Assembly: GCA_036172665.1 (NCBI GenBank)
Contig: CM069871.1
Span: forward strand, 4,154,001 to 4,218,000
DNA from: Prosopocoilus inquinatus
Taxonomy: Eukaryota > Arthropoda > Insecta > Coleoptera > Lucanidae
Direction of reading: 5' to 3'
DNA length: 64,000 bases
The notes under the pieces are model-generated. The model was not told where the DNA came from. It searched no databases and saw nothing but the letters and a program-made list of their open reading frames with translations. Within the stretch, counting starts at the first letter, position 1. Each line of letters starts with the position of its first letter. Of this stretch, positions 22,200 through 33,639 are shown one piece after another. A program made the translations under genes and the position numbers.

Positions 22200-24235
22200 T
22201 AGTGGACAAGCAAAAAATCTATTTAAAAATGCACGAGTAGTCATTAAAAGAAACTATGTAAAAAAAACTAAATGAAAGGCAAAACGAAAAGAAAATTAAA
22301 GAACAATGAAAAACGGAAAGGAAATGTAGCATGAATAAATAAAGAAAGTAAAAAAGTAAATGACAGGAAAACGAAAATAAAAAATTAAACGCAAAAATTA
22401 AGTAAAATAAAAAAAGAGCCAAATGAAAACTGAAAAATATGATGCCGAAAGAAAAAATCAAAAGCATTAAAGAAATTAAGAGTACAAGGAAGATAAATAA
22501 ATGAAACTAGAAAGGAAAAATGAAAATAGGTAAGTAAAGAATTGGTAACGAAACAAAAAAAAATAAAAGATGAAACCTGAAAATAAAAAATAAAACAAAT
22601 ACGCACAAAATTGAAACGAAAGGACCATTTAAATGATGAGCAGAGACCAAAAGTAAAAACAGAAAAATAAATAGAAAGAGATAACAGAAAATGGAAATGA
22701 AAAATAATAACGCAAATCAAAAACAAAAGTCAGTTAGATGAAGAAACGAAGAAAAACAAGAAACGGATAAAAAATTGAAAGAAGTTAAGTTAGAAAAGTT
22801 AAAACTAGTAAATAAAGCCAAAATCACAATTTAAAGAAGGAAGTAAAACAAGTGAAAAAGGAAAGCGAATAAGAAACTGAATGGGGAAAACAAAAGGCAA
22901 CCGGGGATAATTGAAAGGAAGACCATTTAAACGCTGAGAGCAGATCAAAAATAATAATAAGATAAAAACGAAAACAATAAATAGAAATCAGAAATAAAAA
23001 CCCGAAGGCATATCAAAAAAAAAAAAAAAAGGGAAATAGATACAAAGAAACGAAAAAATAAGGAGCCGTTAAGAAATTGAAAAATAAAAAATTGTAATAA
23101 ATATAGCCAGAAACACATAATAGAGAAAGTAAAACAAATGAAAAACGAAAACAAAAAACCAAATTAAAAAAAAGAAAAATAAGTCAAAAACTCAACGAAC
23201 AGAAAGAAAATAAAAAAATGAAAAAGAGAACATAATATTGAAAGAAAAACTCAAAAGCATTAAAGGAAGTAATAATGCAAGAAAGATAAATAAATGAAAA
23301 AAAAAAGAAATAACGAAAGTACATAGGTGAGTAGAGAATTAGAAATGAAAAGATATAAACAGAAAACAAATACGTAAAAAATTGAAAAGAAAGAGAAAAG
23401 AGCCATTTAAACGATGAGCAGAGACCAAAAATAAACGGAGAAGAAAAAGAGATGGATAACAGAAAATAAAAATGAAAAATAAAAACGCACAGGGAGATTA
23501 AACAATGAAAAACAAAAGCCAGCTAGACGAAGAAACAAAGAAAAACAAAAAAAACAATAAAGAAAAGTAAAAATAGTAAATAAAGTCAAAATAACAATTT
23601 GAAGAAGAAAGAAAAACAAATGAACTAAATAATAAACTGAAAAGGAAAACAAAAGACAGGTGGCGAAAATTGAAAGAACGACAAAAGAACCATTTAAATG
23701 ATGAGAGGAAATCAACCGTAATGAAAAAATAAATAAAAGGAAAATAGTAAATAAAAATGAAAGAGCTCAAAGAGAAATCAAAAAAAAAAAAACAAAAACC
23801 AAAGGCAAATAGACGAAGAAACAAAGAAAAATAAGAAGCCAATAGAAAAACTGAATTAATCAAAAAATAATAATAGTAATAATAACAAAAATAGTAAATA
23901 AAGCCAAAATCACAATTTAAAGAAGAAAGTAAAACAAGTGAAAAACGAAAACAAATAATGAACTGAAAGGGAAAACAAAAGGGGATAAAAAAAATTAAAA
24001 GAATGACAAAGGAATCATTTCAACAATGAGGGGCGATCAAAACTTCAAAATTAATGAAAAAATAAAAAGGTAAATATTAAATAAAAATGAAAAATAACAA
24101 CCCAAAGGAAAACAAAAAAAAAGACAAAAATAAATAAATAAATGAACAAGAAGACAGTTGAAAAACAAGAAGTAATTTAAAATTCAATCAAAAAAAAAAA
24201 AAACAAATGAAAAACGAAAAGCAAAAGAAAAACTA
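22200..24235. repeat. Purine-rich degenerate satellite (2 kb)
   Basis: The plus strand is almost entirely A and G. An anchor of the form CATTTAAA-GATGAG followed by AGA-CAAAA recurs near 22624, 22921, 23402, 23691 and 24014 (spacing about 290-480 bp). A second anchor, AGTAAATAAAGCCAAAATCA, recurs at about 22807, 23575 and 23893. Open frames on the minus strand here are T-rich translations of the repeat (F/S/L-rich) and are not genes. Confidence 0.75.
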
Positions 24236-24849
24236 AGGGCTTGGTTTAATAGGAATTTGCTATTTTAATGGGATTTCTTGAACCTTGAACGCTTGAGCCC
24301 TCACATAATACTGTTACGAATTTAGGCTTCGTTTAATTTTTACTTTAAAACAAAACACGATACACTTAACAAAGTAATTTATTTCAATAGTCGGGCGTTC
24401 AGGTTTAACAGTCTATCGCGTTCTGCCCATCTCATCCACCGGCCAGTTGTTTTTACATCCGCGGTTGGTCACGCGAAATTTCTTCGCCGCGAAAGTTCTG
24501 ACGCTCCGAGGCAGACGGGCGTCCCTCGAACTTTCCAGAGTGACGCGTCAGGATCTGACGCATGCGACATGCATCAGGCGTTGTTGGAGCATCACAATGT
24601 GAATGAACTAAGTATGATTGCGTAAAAGTAATTGAAGATTTAAAAAAAATTGACATTCAAACTAAGTAAGTATTAAGAAAAAAAAAATTAAAAAGAAATG
24701 TAAAGATCAATTCCAAGAAAACAGAGGGCTTCTAAAAAAATTTACTCTGAAGCAATATATCCAAAAGTGATTTTTGTGTTCACAACTCTGAAATTCGGAA
24801 AACTTGGCATAGAAAGTTATTAAAAAAAAGCAATACGGCTCTCAAACAT
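24236..24849. other. No gene seen
   Basis: Mixed sequence between the purine-rich satellite and the third hammerhead-like motif. It includes A-homopolymers and a GC-richer patch near 24440-24560. Confidence 0.4.
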
Positions 24850-24898
24850 CCTCTTTGTAGCTACTATGGCCCTAATTGGGGCCTCATTAGTAACAGAG
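24850..24898 (-). ncRNA. Hammerhead-like motif, second sub-family, degenerate
   Basis: On the minus strand the core box reads CTAATGA (24890-24884), one change from CUGANGA. Stem II GGCCC/GGGCC is perfect around CAATTA. The following GAAA box is reduced (ATAG). Outer arms CTCTG (24898-24894) and AAGAGG pair partly. It is homologous to 50610-50661: the upstream phrase ATTGCAGTGGAGTT also matches there. It is probably inactive. Confidence 0.5.
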
Positions 24899-24966
24899 TA
24901 GCTCAAGAAACTCCACTGCAATTCAGGACAAACTCTGACAAGCTGTTGATCCACCAGGGCGCCAAA

Positions 24967-25185
24967 TTATCTCCGACCGTAGTCACACAATTGCAGGAAA
25001 CCTCCCTGAGGTCCTGCTGGTACCAAAATAACATACCTTGTTCACCACAGAATATAGAAACTCTGGAAATATCGCAAGACGACCCTTTCTGTGGGCTTTA
25101 GGCACATCGTAACTTATTAATAAAGCCAAAACTGGCCGTACCTCCTTTCGAAGTTAGGAAGTACAAAAAAAAAGAAACGTAACAT
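24967..25185 (-). repeat. Possible LTR with adjacent primer-binding-site-like word
   Basis: On the minus strand a stretch beginning TGTTACGTTTC (25185) ends just before TGGCGCCCTGGTGG (24966-24953), which starts with TGG like the tRNA-primed sites of LTR elements. There is no second LTR, pol or target duplication, so this is tentative. The hammerhead-like motif lies about 60 bp inside it. Confidence 0.25.
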
Positions 25186-25851
25186 CCCGGCCGGATATAG
25201 CAATAAAATTAGGAATATAAACAAACCGACGGGACTATAGAGGTGACGCGTTTGAAGTTTCTGCAGGTGGCCACTCAAGAAAGAAACAAACGTCTAGACT
25301 GCGTAAATAAAGCCGGGGTGATTGACATTCATGACATAGCGGTAGCCTTTCATCGTACGAATCCGCATCACCGCACGTGCGTTTTAAAAGCCACGCCCCT
25401 TTACTAATGTCAACTAGAGGCGGCAAGTAGATCACAAAGGCGGCGTGCGTTTGTTTCTTACGACAAGCAAGCGAGTGTTTAAAACTGAAGTCGTAAATCA
25501 TGTCCATAAACGGTCACTTTGATATTTTCCGATATTTCTTTGATGTCCGTCCGTATCGCCGACGTGTAATAAGATAATTACATTAGATATCAACAAACGT
25601 CGCGTCGCGTCGGAAAAAAAGACAAAGAATGCGAGAGAAACAAATCGCGGAGGAATAAAAGCGATTTTCTAACTCATAATCCAATCACGTCATGCTGTCA
25701 CCCCTCGTTCTAAAGGCATCTACTTCTGGGTCGGAAGAGGAAGAGTTAATGCTAAACACACTCGAAGGACACAATAAGGGTTTGGGCAAAAGTTACAGAT
25801 AAACTCCGCGAGAAGAGGAACTACCTTTTTCAGTCGCAGAGTAAGTTTAAA
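25186..25851. other. No gene seen
   Basis: Ordinary sequence without recognisable coding, RNA or repeat content. Confidence 0.4.
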
Positions 25852-26420
25852 AAGTAATGGATCCGAAAAGACCTTCAAGGAGAAAGAAGAGGAAGAGGCC
25901 ATCATCCAATTATTGATGACTTACCAGACCCCTTCACCCATTCCAAAATGTTTAATACGTCAAATTGAAAGAAGCCGTCAGGAACAGACGAATTCGAGAA
26001 GAAATTCAAAGAAATTCTTCGAAACAAAAGCAGTTTACAGAAGTAATGGTTCCGAAAAGACCTTCAAGGAGAAAGAAGAGGAAGAGGCCATCATCCAATT
26101 ATTGATGACTTACCAGACCCCTTCACCCATTCCAAAATGTTTAATAAGTCAAATTGAAAGAAGCCGTCAGGAACAGACGAACGAATTCGAGAAGAAATTC
26201 AAAGAAATTCTTCGAAACAAAAGCAGTTTAAAGAAGTAATGGATCCGAAAAGACCTTCAAGGAGAAAGAATAGGAAGAGGCCATTATCCAATTGTTGATG
26301 ACTTACCAGATCCCTTTAACCTTTTCAAAATGTTTTATTTGTATAAGACAAATTGAAAGAAACTTGGTCCTACAGGAAGTTGACAGGATCTGACGGATCC
26401 GAGAAGAAATTCAAAGAAAC
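25852..26420. repeat. Tandem repeat, 189-193 bp unit, three copies
   Basis: AAGTAATGG-TCCGAAAAGACC begins copies at 25852, 26041 and 26234. Copies 1 and 2 are nearly identical (4 bp indel near 26180) and copy 3 is diverged. A 108-codon open frame across copies 1 and 2 is a by-product of the repeat and is lost in copy 3. Confidence 0.85.
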
Positions 26421-29101
26421 AAGAGCAGCAGGAAGAAATCAAGCCCAACACAACGGAAGGGAAATTTAGTTGAAGCGAAAAGATATTCGCTTGGAAGAAA
26501 AATGAAAGCGAAAAAGCAGAAACAAAGCCAGCCAATGAAGAAACTGAAAAGAAGCCAATAAACTGTAACGGATTCGAGATGCTACATGAACAAGATCTTC
26601 AAAATAATGGCAAAAGAGAGAAAGAGAAAAAGAAGATACCATTTCGTTGAATATTCGTTGTCTAAAGGCGGCTGTTAGAAAAGTTGCTTAGTGACAAGTT
26701 AATGTGGTCAAAATGTAATTAACAATTTGGCAGTAACCTACAGTTTGAAAATTGCGATGTCCACTCAACGTTTCGCCTTCGAACTTTTTCAAGATTGGAA
26801 AATGGACAAGATAGTTAGCGGAAATTAAAAATGAAAACATAAAGTTATTTTTTTTTTAAATAACACTTGTCTGTCCTGCAGATTGACATCGGATGAAGGA
26901 GAATCTAATGATGCTGTTTCTTCTTCTTCTTCTTTTTGCTGATCTTATGGATTTTTGATTCCGTCGATTATTTCTTGTCTTTTCATCACTTCTTCCATTC
27001 CATTCCGTTTATTGTCTTCTTGGTTTTGTTGCCCTTACTTCCCATATTTCGTATTTTATTATTTTTATTATCTGTCCAATAAAGTAAACTGAAGAACCAA
27101 AGAGCGTGTATAACGCGCATTGAAGTACATTCACGTTTGGAGTTGGCTTCGATTTGATAAATCATAGCCAGTTGAAATTTCATTTGACATTTTAAGGTTA
27201 AAGTAATAATTCTTTCATCTGTAATTTACTAAAAGTCTTAAAAAATCGTTACTGTACATCGTAAAATAGTCTTCTCTTAAAAGAAAATTAATAATGAAAG
27301 TTGCTTTCGCAACGGTAGAAAAGTTAATGAGTTTGAAACTCCTGAATAATAAATATTTTAAACGATGTTACGGAAACTTTAAATCAGATGTGTGCTGAGG
27401 TCTATAACGATAAGTTGCGAACAAGTTTTGAACAAATAAAAAAATGGCGTGCAAGTAATTGAGAATGAGTTCCATAACCTTCAACTGTTTCTTCTTCGTT
27501 GCTTACCGTTACAAGTAAACCTACCCATCGGAATTTGTTATGGAATCTTACCAAAAGATGTCCATCATACATTAAAAGAATAGATAACCTTTGTGACTCA
27601 GTAACTCCAGACATGCCGTTTTCTTGGCCATCTCAAGTCATGGCCAACTCCAAATGTGATAGTTTGTGAACACCCTTTCGATTAGTAATTAAAAAAACTT
27701 ATTTTTTTTTCTCTTCTAATTATATTATTAACATGCACGGAAATAATATACTTTGTGGCTTGCAAAAACGAATTCTTCGTCACGTCCGGGGTACGTCAGC
27801 CTTGTTAGTGTTGCGCGTACTTCCTCATTAGAAACAGCTAACGAATACGTACTCGGCTACACTAATTATCAACTTAATAAGCGCGTTAATAAAATATACG
27901 TTTTCGTGTTACACAAGTATTTGTTGCTGGTGCCGTTGCAACTTGCCGGAACCCGCATCAGAGAAACCGCAGGGCTAATACGAACGTGCTCACATGTTGT
28001 AGGATATTTACTATGATGATGCTCCTCTATGTTAGGAATTCACAAACGCAAGGAATTAACTCGGTTATATTTTATTTATTAAAGACGGAGAGGATCGTTT
28101 TGCTGACTAATTAGTACCGATCAATGCAGACGAACGAAGGAAGAAATGATAACAACGTTAAGACATTTGTAGCTTGCACGAGTAAGGAGGAAGGATCGTG
28201 GAATAATTGATTTCATCTGCGTGAAGGAGCATAACTTTTATTTATTTATTTATTTAAATAAAAATTATGTTTGTTTTAAAAATCGCCACGCCCGGCCCAC
28301 TTCACTCGTATGTTACTGGTTCTCACAGGTGGGTCCGCTCAGTTAACTCACGGGAGTAATTTAAGTTGCCTACCTCATCGGGGAAGTGTCAGCCTCGTGT
28401 CAGCCAGTTTGTTCGGTGCGCGTGCGTACAAACTATTATTAGTCATTCTCACGCTTCAGGAATAGTTTATCACCTGAATGCTTACTTTGATATATCTAAC
28501 CGGCCATATGACTCGAAAGGGTACGGTTTCTTCTACTTAATTAGAATTAAAAAATCGTTGCGCCAAAAATTCGGAAGTGATTAGGAAATGTCAATTAATG
28601 AACGAAAAGTCTGAAAGTAATTAAATATAAAAAAAGAATGAGCAAACGAAATTTGCTTATTAACAAGGCCTTAAGAGCGATCTTTCCGTCTAACGACCCA
28701 CCGATTTCGTATTCCCCTTAAAAACTTTTCTCCCTCCACAAAACGAATAGGGGAAGTGAATAGGCTAGGCGTCTCGTCTTCGTTATCACTTGGAGTGTTA
28801 TTCAACAACTCATAAATATTTGTATGCGGTCTCATTATACTAAATTATTAGGCCCGTATGATACGATGTTAATTTTTGTGTAAAATTTGTTGCAGCAAGA
28901 GAGATAGGCTACCATAGTAAACGATAATTGGATGATTTCATAAATTTTTGAATGAACATATAATTGTAAGATTTATAGAATGAAATTTGAGAGCCAAATT
29001 TAATGTAATGCAACTAAAGCGTAATAATTAAAATTTAGGACAGTTTTTTGAGTCATAAATTAATATTTATTCCCATATAAACAATGATATCTACAATAAT
29101 A
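26421..29101. other. Intergenic, no gene recognised
   Basis: This includes a TTTA microsatellite at 28231-28257. The parts at 27740-28020 and 28290-28590 are balanced in composition with open frames of 87 and 72 codons, but they have no motif or splice context I can defend. They are candidates for conserved non-coding DNA only. Confidence 0.35.
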
Positions 29102-29130
29102 TACAGTGACCGCCAAAAAGTTCGCACCAC
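29102..29130 (+). mobile_element. Tc1/mariner-like terminal sequence (single end)
   Basis: TACAGTGACCGCC followed by AAAAAGTTCGCACCA resembles the start of Tc1/mariner terminal inverted repeats (TA then CAGTG, then a run of A and a GCAC word). It abuts the truncated start of the transposase-nuclease gene. No inverted partner was found. Confidence 0.3.
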
Positions 29131-29134
29131 ATGA

Positions 29135-31280
29135 GTTAATTTCTTAAATATTCCTTTTATGTCTAATAAGTTATACTCGAAGTACCACAATGAAGTTAGT
29201 GATGGTTTGGAAGAAACTGCAGATGACTTATTGAAGCAAGCAGCGATTAAAGAAAGTGGATATGCCTTAAGTAATGGAAACGTAGATAGCGATAGAACTC
29301 CACTTATATTAATAGTTGCTGATTGCTGCTGGTCAAAACGATCATATAAAAATAATTATACTGCTTCCTCTGGATGTGCCGCTATCGTAGGATTCCATAC
29401 CGGAAAAGTATTATTTTTGGCAGTCAAAAATAAATACTGTTCCATTTGCAACTGCATCAAAGATTCTAAAGTTATACCAGATCACGTTTGTTTCAAAAAT
29501 TACGAAGGATTATCAGCTGTCATGGAAGCTGCAAGCTTGGTGGAAGGTTTTAAAGCAAGTGAAAAAATGTATGGTATTAGATATTCTCGTCTCATAGCTG
29601 ATGGAGATAATCGTACGTACAGAAGAATATTGGACTCGCGGCCGTACAAGTCACTTACTGTCGAAAAAATTTAATGCCGTTATCACCTTCTTCGTAATTA
29701 TTGTAATAAACTAAAAACTGTTTCGGCTGATACTAGATTTCCTCTGCAAGTAAGAAGACTTATCAGTACTAACATTATGAGACTCAGAACTGCCGTAGTT
29801 TCTGCCATAAAGTGCCGAAAACAAAATAAGACAGCGGAAAGTGCAAAATTACTGAAAAAGGACATTGACAACAATTTCTATCAAGTGTTTGGACAACATA
29901 AAGATTGTGATACATATTTCTGTAAAAAAAGTAACGACCATGAAAACTTTACTCCTTCCATAAAAGTTTGCCCTGAACTGTACTCGCGCTTGAATCAAAT
30001 AACGTCTTATATATCTAACCATAGTAGAAGCTTAATCGAAGACATTGGCAGCAATATCGTAGAACAATTTCATTCCATAATAGCAAAGTTCATTGGTGGT
30101 AAAAGAGTCGATTTCAGTAAAAGGCGGTCATATTCTGCAAGATGTCACGCGGCTGTCGTTTCATTTAATTCTAAGAAACCTTACAATGCTTTGCAAAGAA
30201 CTGCGTATGGAAAGAATCCAAACCGTTTAATAAAAAACCTAGAAAATATCAGACAACGAAAAACAGAAATGCAGAGGAAGAGGCAACTATGGAAGGGAAA
30301 AAGTAAAAGAGGAAAACGTAGTAAAACAGGTACACAGAATAACACAGAGTATGGAGAATCGTGTTTAACAACCGACTTAGACAGTACACTGTTGGAGATT
30401 GAAGAACAAAAAATTTTAAAAATTTTACAACGGACTGATACTGAACGCTGTGATCTCGAAAGAAGTACAGTTCTTCAGGGAAAAAAATGGTTTTTGGCTG
30501 GAAGAACGTCGGAAACTCCTAACAGCATCAATGTTATATTCTGTATGTGTAAGAAGAAAGCATACGGGTTGTGAATCTCTAGTCAAAGCTTTATTATATA
30601 ATTCTTCTGTCAATGTTCCCTCGCTTCAACATGGAAAAAGATATGAAAAAATTGCATTGAAACAATTAGAAGAACAAGAAAATGTAATTATAGAACCTAA
30701 TGGACTCTTCGTGGATAACAAATATTGTTTCTTAGGTATTTACGTTTTACGTTAATTCATCCAATTTTCATCGAATGTCTCCTTCTAATTTTTAGGTGCA
30801 ACGCCTGATGGATTAATTGGAGACGACCTGATCGTAGAAATAAAGTGCCCTTATTCCATTTTTAAAAAGGACATAAATACTGCCATTTAAAAAAAAGTGA
30901 ACTTTTAGAAAGTAGGATCCAATGCAGAACATATTGTAAATACTAAACATAAGTGGTATTACCAAATTCAAGGACAATTACATGTCACTGGGAGACGCGG
31001 TTGCTTGTTTGGTGTTTGGATGGGTCCAAAAAATATTATGAAAACTGAATATATATAGTTTTACATGGACTGTCTTTTACCTGAACTGGTTGATCCTAGA
31101 CATACACGAAAACTACCTATTAGAAATCCTGATTATATTATACAACTTGAATTAAAAGCAAAAAAAGATTCTGAAGGCAGCAAGCAAGGATGGAAGAGAA
31201 AACGTATGTATATAAATAGAAGTAAATATTTCACGTACCACCAATTATGCCAGACAATTCTATTTTTAACTTGTAAGTAG
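29135..31280 (+). pseudogene. Mutator-like transposase domain fused to YqaJ-type nuclease (decayed)
   Basis: The first part resembles the Mutator-like transposase domain of insect proteins: NIPFMSNKLYSKYH, the first catalytic Asp in LIVADCCWSKRSYK, a Cys/His pocket (KYCSICNC with HVC), the second Asp in LIADGDNRTYRRILDSRPY, CRYHLLRNYC, and a likely catalytic Glu in SNIVEQFHSIIAKFIGGKRV. The second part matches the YqaJ/lambda-exonuclease fold: RRKLLTAS, HGKRYEKIAL (Glu), ATPDGLI (Asp), IVEIKCP (ExK) and WYYQIQGQLHVTGR. The tail LLPELVDPRHTR follows. Damage: in-frame TAA at 29672, a frameshift near 30480 in an A7 run, and stops at 30888, 30906 and 31056. The 5' end is cut at about 29135. One clean intron is kept. 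No TIRs found. Confidence 0.82.
30736..30795 (+). other. 60 bp GT-AG intron inside the YqaJ domain
   Basis: The donor TTAG/GTATTT and acceptor TTTTTAG/GTGCA restore the frame exactly: CFLG continues into ATPDGL. The flanking codons are in register across the junction (phase 1). It shows the gene was spliced by an insect-like host with short introns. Confidence 0.85.
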
Positions 31281-31374
31281 TTGACAGTATTTTCTTTATG
31301 ATGTAATTATGATACGGGATTAACAGGTAATCAAACGATGTGCTCCGAACGTGCACACAACTGTAAGAAATACC

Positions 31375-31557
31375 TTAAGGTGCGGTAGATGTTATCTCAT
31401 GCTAATTGAAAGATTAAACATCGTTCTCACTCGTGCATTGATGTTTTGCCTCCCTGCATTCAGCTATCGCTCTCGCACATTGATCTTAGGCTTGGCTGCA
31501 CATACCAACACACAGCCGAGTGCTCGTCTCCTGTTATATTGTCACCGTAAGTATAGT
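31375..31557 (+). repeat. Dispersed repeat, copy 1
   Basis: The words GATAGATGTTAT-TCATGCT, TGATGTTTTGCCTCCCTGC, GCACATTGATCTTA and CACAGCCGA occur in the same order, inverted, at 58513-58651. It is not coding. The family is unknown; it lies just downstream of the transposase-nuclease remnant. Confidence 0.7.
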
Positions 31558-32427
31558 TAATAAATTCAACTCTTGATCCAGCAGCCAATCTTTTTTTTAT
31601 TTTCATAAAAAATAAAGCATAAATTTGTGCCATCTTATAATAAGATAGATAGATAATAAGGCGTTTCTTAAAGTTTTACGTAACATTTTACCAGCAAATG
31701 TGTACTTATCATTTGAATATGTAACAGTATGTAAAAAAAAAATTATACGACTACAATAAATGTAAACAAAGGTAATTGAAAATTTTACACCTACTCGGTA
31801 TAAATTCCGTCATAGCTTATTATACATGTGTAAGAGTAATTCATATTTACAGTTTGATGCAACAAATAATAAAAATAAAGGCATTTCATTACATTACATT
31901 TTTTTTCTGTGGTGTTTGCCCAATTCAGTACATATTTGCAAGTATTTTCAGAATGCTACGAATATTTTTTTTCTTCATTTCACCCCCTAGTATAAACAGT
32001 TTTTGCTGATTTGAACCAATTCGTATTTCTAATAATAACGCAATTCGCACTATCAAAACTAATCGTTATTTCAGAACAAAACTATGATATTCAATAAGAC
32101 CTTTATTGAATTAAGATTGACATTTCTAAGCAGATACAAATTTGTAGTAAAATAAAACTAGTCTAAAGTTTTAAAACTCGTTTATTTTATCGTTTATCTG
32201 TAAGATATATAAACACAAATATAACATGTTTGTAAAGTGGATCCCTTAATTTTTTGCTGTTTCTGTGTCACTTCAACACTACGTTTGTACTCGTCTCTCT
32301 AAGAAAGGAGAAGGGATTGCCTCGATTTCTGTGTCCTTCAGATTTGATGAATTTTCATTGTTTGCGGGATTTCATGTAGCGACCACAATTATTTATGAAA
32401 GTACTTAACAATTAACGTACTTATAGA
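31558..32427. other. AT-rich, nothing recognised
   Basis: No supported ORF, RNA or repeat. Confidence 0.45.
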
Positions 32428-32596
32428 AAAATGTCTGTTCTACAAAACGTCTGTTTTACATTTTTATTATTTTAATTTGAAGTACGAGAAAATAAATGTT
32501 AAAAATAAGGTATAAAACGCAGATATTTCTTAATTAATATTGGCAAAATCAGAAACAAAATCAATTTTCTAAAACAGACGTTTTGTAGCTCAGCAT
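32428..32596. mobile_element. MITE-like inverted repeat with 19 bp perfect arms
   Basis: CTACAAAACGTCTGTTTTA (32440-32458) is exactly inverted at 32570-32588, separated by 111 bp of AT-rich sequence. Weaker matching continues outside the arms. Confidence 0.6.
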
Positions 32597-33639
32597 GTCC
32601 TAAAGCAGTACGTTTTTTTCTTTTCGGATTATCATTCATATTAAAGGCGCTACGTGCAATCCCGTTTCGTAAAAATGCATTGGTTTTGCCCTATAACGAA
32701 ACGGAAAGATCGCTCTATTTATGCAGGGGAGGTGGAGGTGAGTCGAGCGTGACGTTTCTGATCCGTACGTCTCCCCCTTCATTCGTAAACTCGTTCCGGT
32801 GTTTTTTTTTTTTTTTTCTTTTTTTAATATTTTCTGGCCGCGCCTTGGAACTACTTATGATTTATGATTTTAATTTAAAAGTTTTTCTCGCGAAGCGTCA
32901 GAAAATTGATTCGACTGACGGAAATAATAATTCGAAAATGTATTCCAGATATTGGGTTTCGGGCTCGGACGGATTTTAATTAATATTTAATATTGAATTC
33001 GAAATTCGGGCGCGCATTCGATCACATCCGCATTCACTTCGGCGGTTTCGCCACGGGAGACAAGCAATAATTCGGAGATTTCAGCGCAGCTTTCTGAACG
33101 AGAGGGGATTTTAAATATTCAAGGGGGAAGAGGGTAGGTGTGACTTTAAGCTCTCGAATTAAATTTACATCCACATTCACGTTCACCTGTGCCCGGCGAA
33201 GAACAAGTGCCCGTGCTGATCAATATTTACGCTCGGTGCACGGCATGACCTACCTAGGCTTGCCTAGTAAATGCATGTCAGTCATGCAGATGGATTTCCA
33301 CCAGAGCTTTTAAATATAGTCGGAATGCAGATGCTCTGTCAAAACGTACCATCTCGGTGATGAATTAGAGCACTTTAGCTTGCTTGGAATTCAGAAGAAC
33401 TAAATGAAATAACTTTTCTCTGCGAAGTCATTAACGCTGTAAAATTTGCAGACGAGTCTTCTAATCACATAATGCATTCCTAATGCAATCATAATTTTGC
33501 TACATAAAAATAATATTATTAAACTCCAACTAGTCTTCATTCCGAGAATTTATCATCACTCGCGAATATTCCAAACGATAGAATAAGAAGTTAAAAAAAA
33601 GTATTATCGCATACACGCTTACAAAGCAAGATATCCGCA
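32597..33639. other. Unique-looking intergenic DNA
   Basis: Balanced composition, no repeats, T-homopolymers at about 32803-32825. No exon or promoter identified. It could hold regulatory sites (inference from composition only). Confidence 0.35.

Noticed and set aside
22219..23863. Hydrophobic F/S/L-rich minus-strand open frames
   Set aside because: They are translations of the complementary T-rich strand of a purine-rich satellite, not membrane proteins.
25913..26239. 108-codon open frame with an internal duplication
   Set aside because: It arises from two near-identical 190 bp repeats and is lost in the third copy.
29672..29740. CTGTTTCGGCTGATAC inside the transposase region, resembling an inverted hammerhead core
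   Set aside because: The boxes are in the wrong order and spacing and the stretch is coding.
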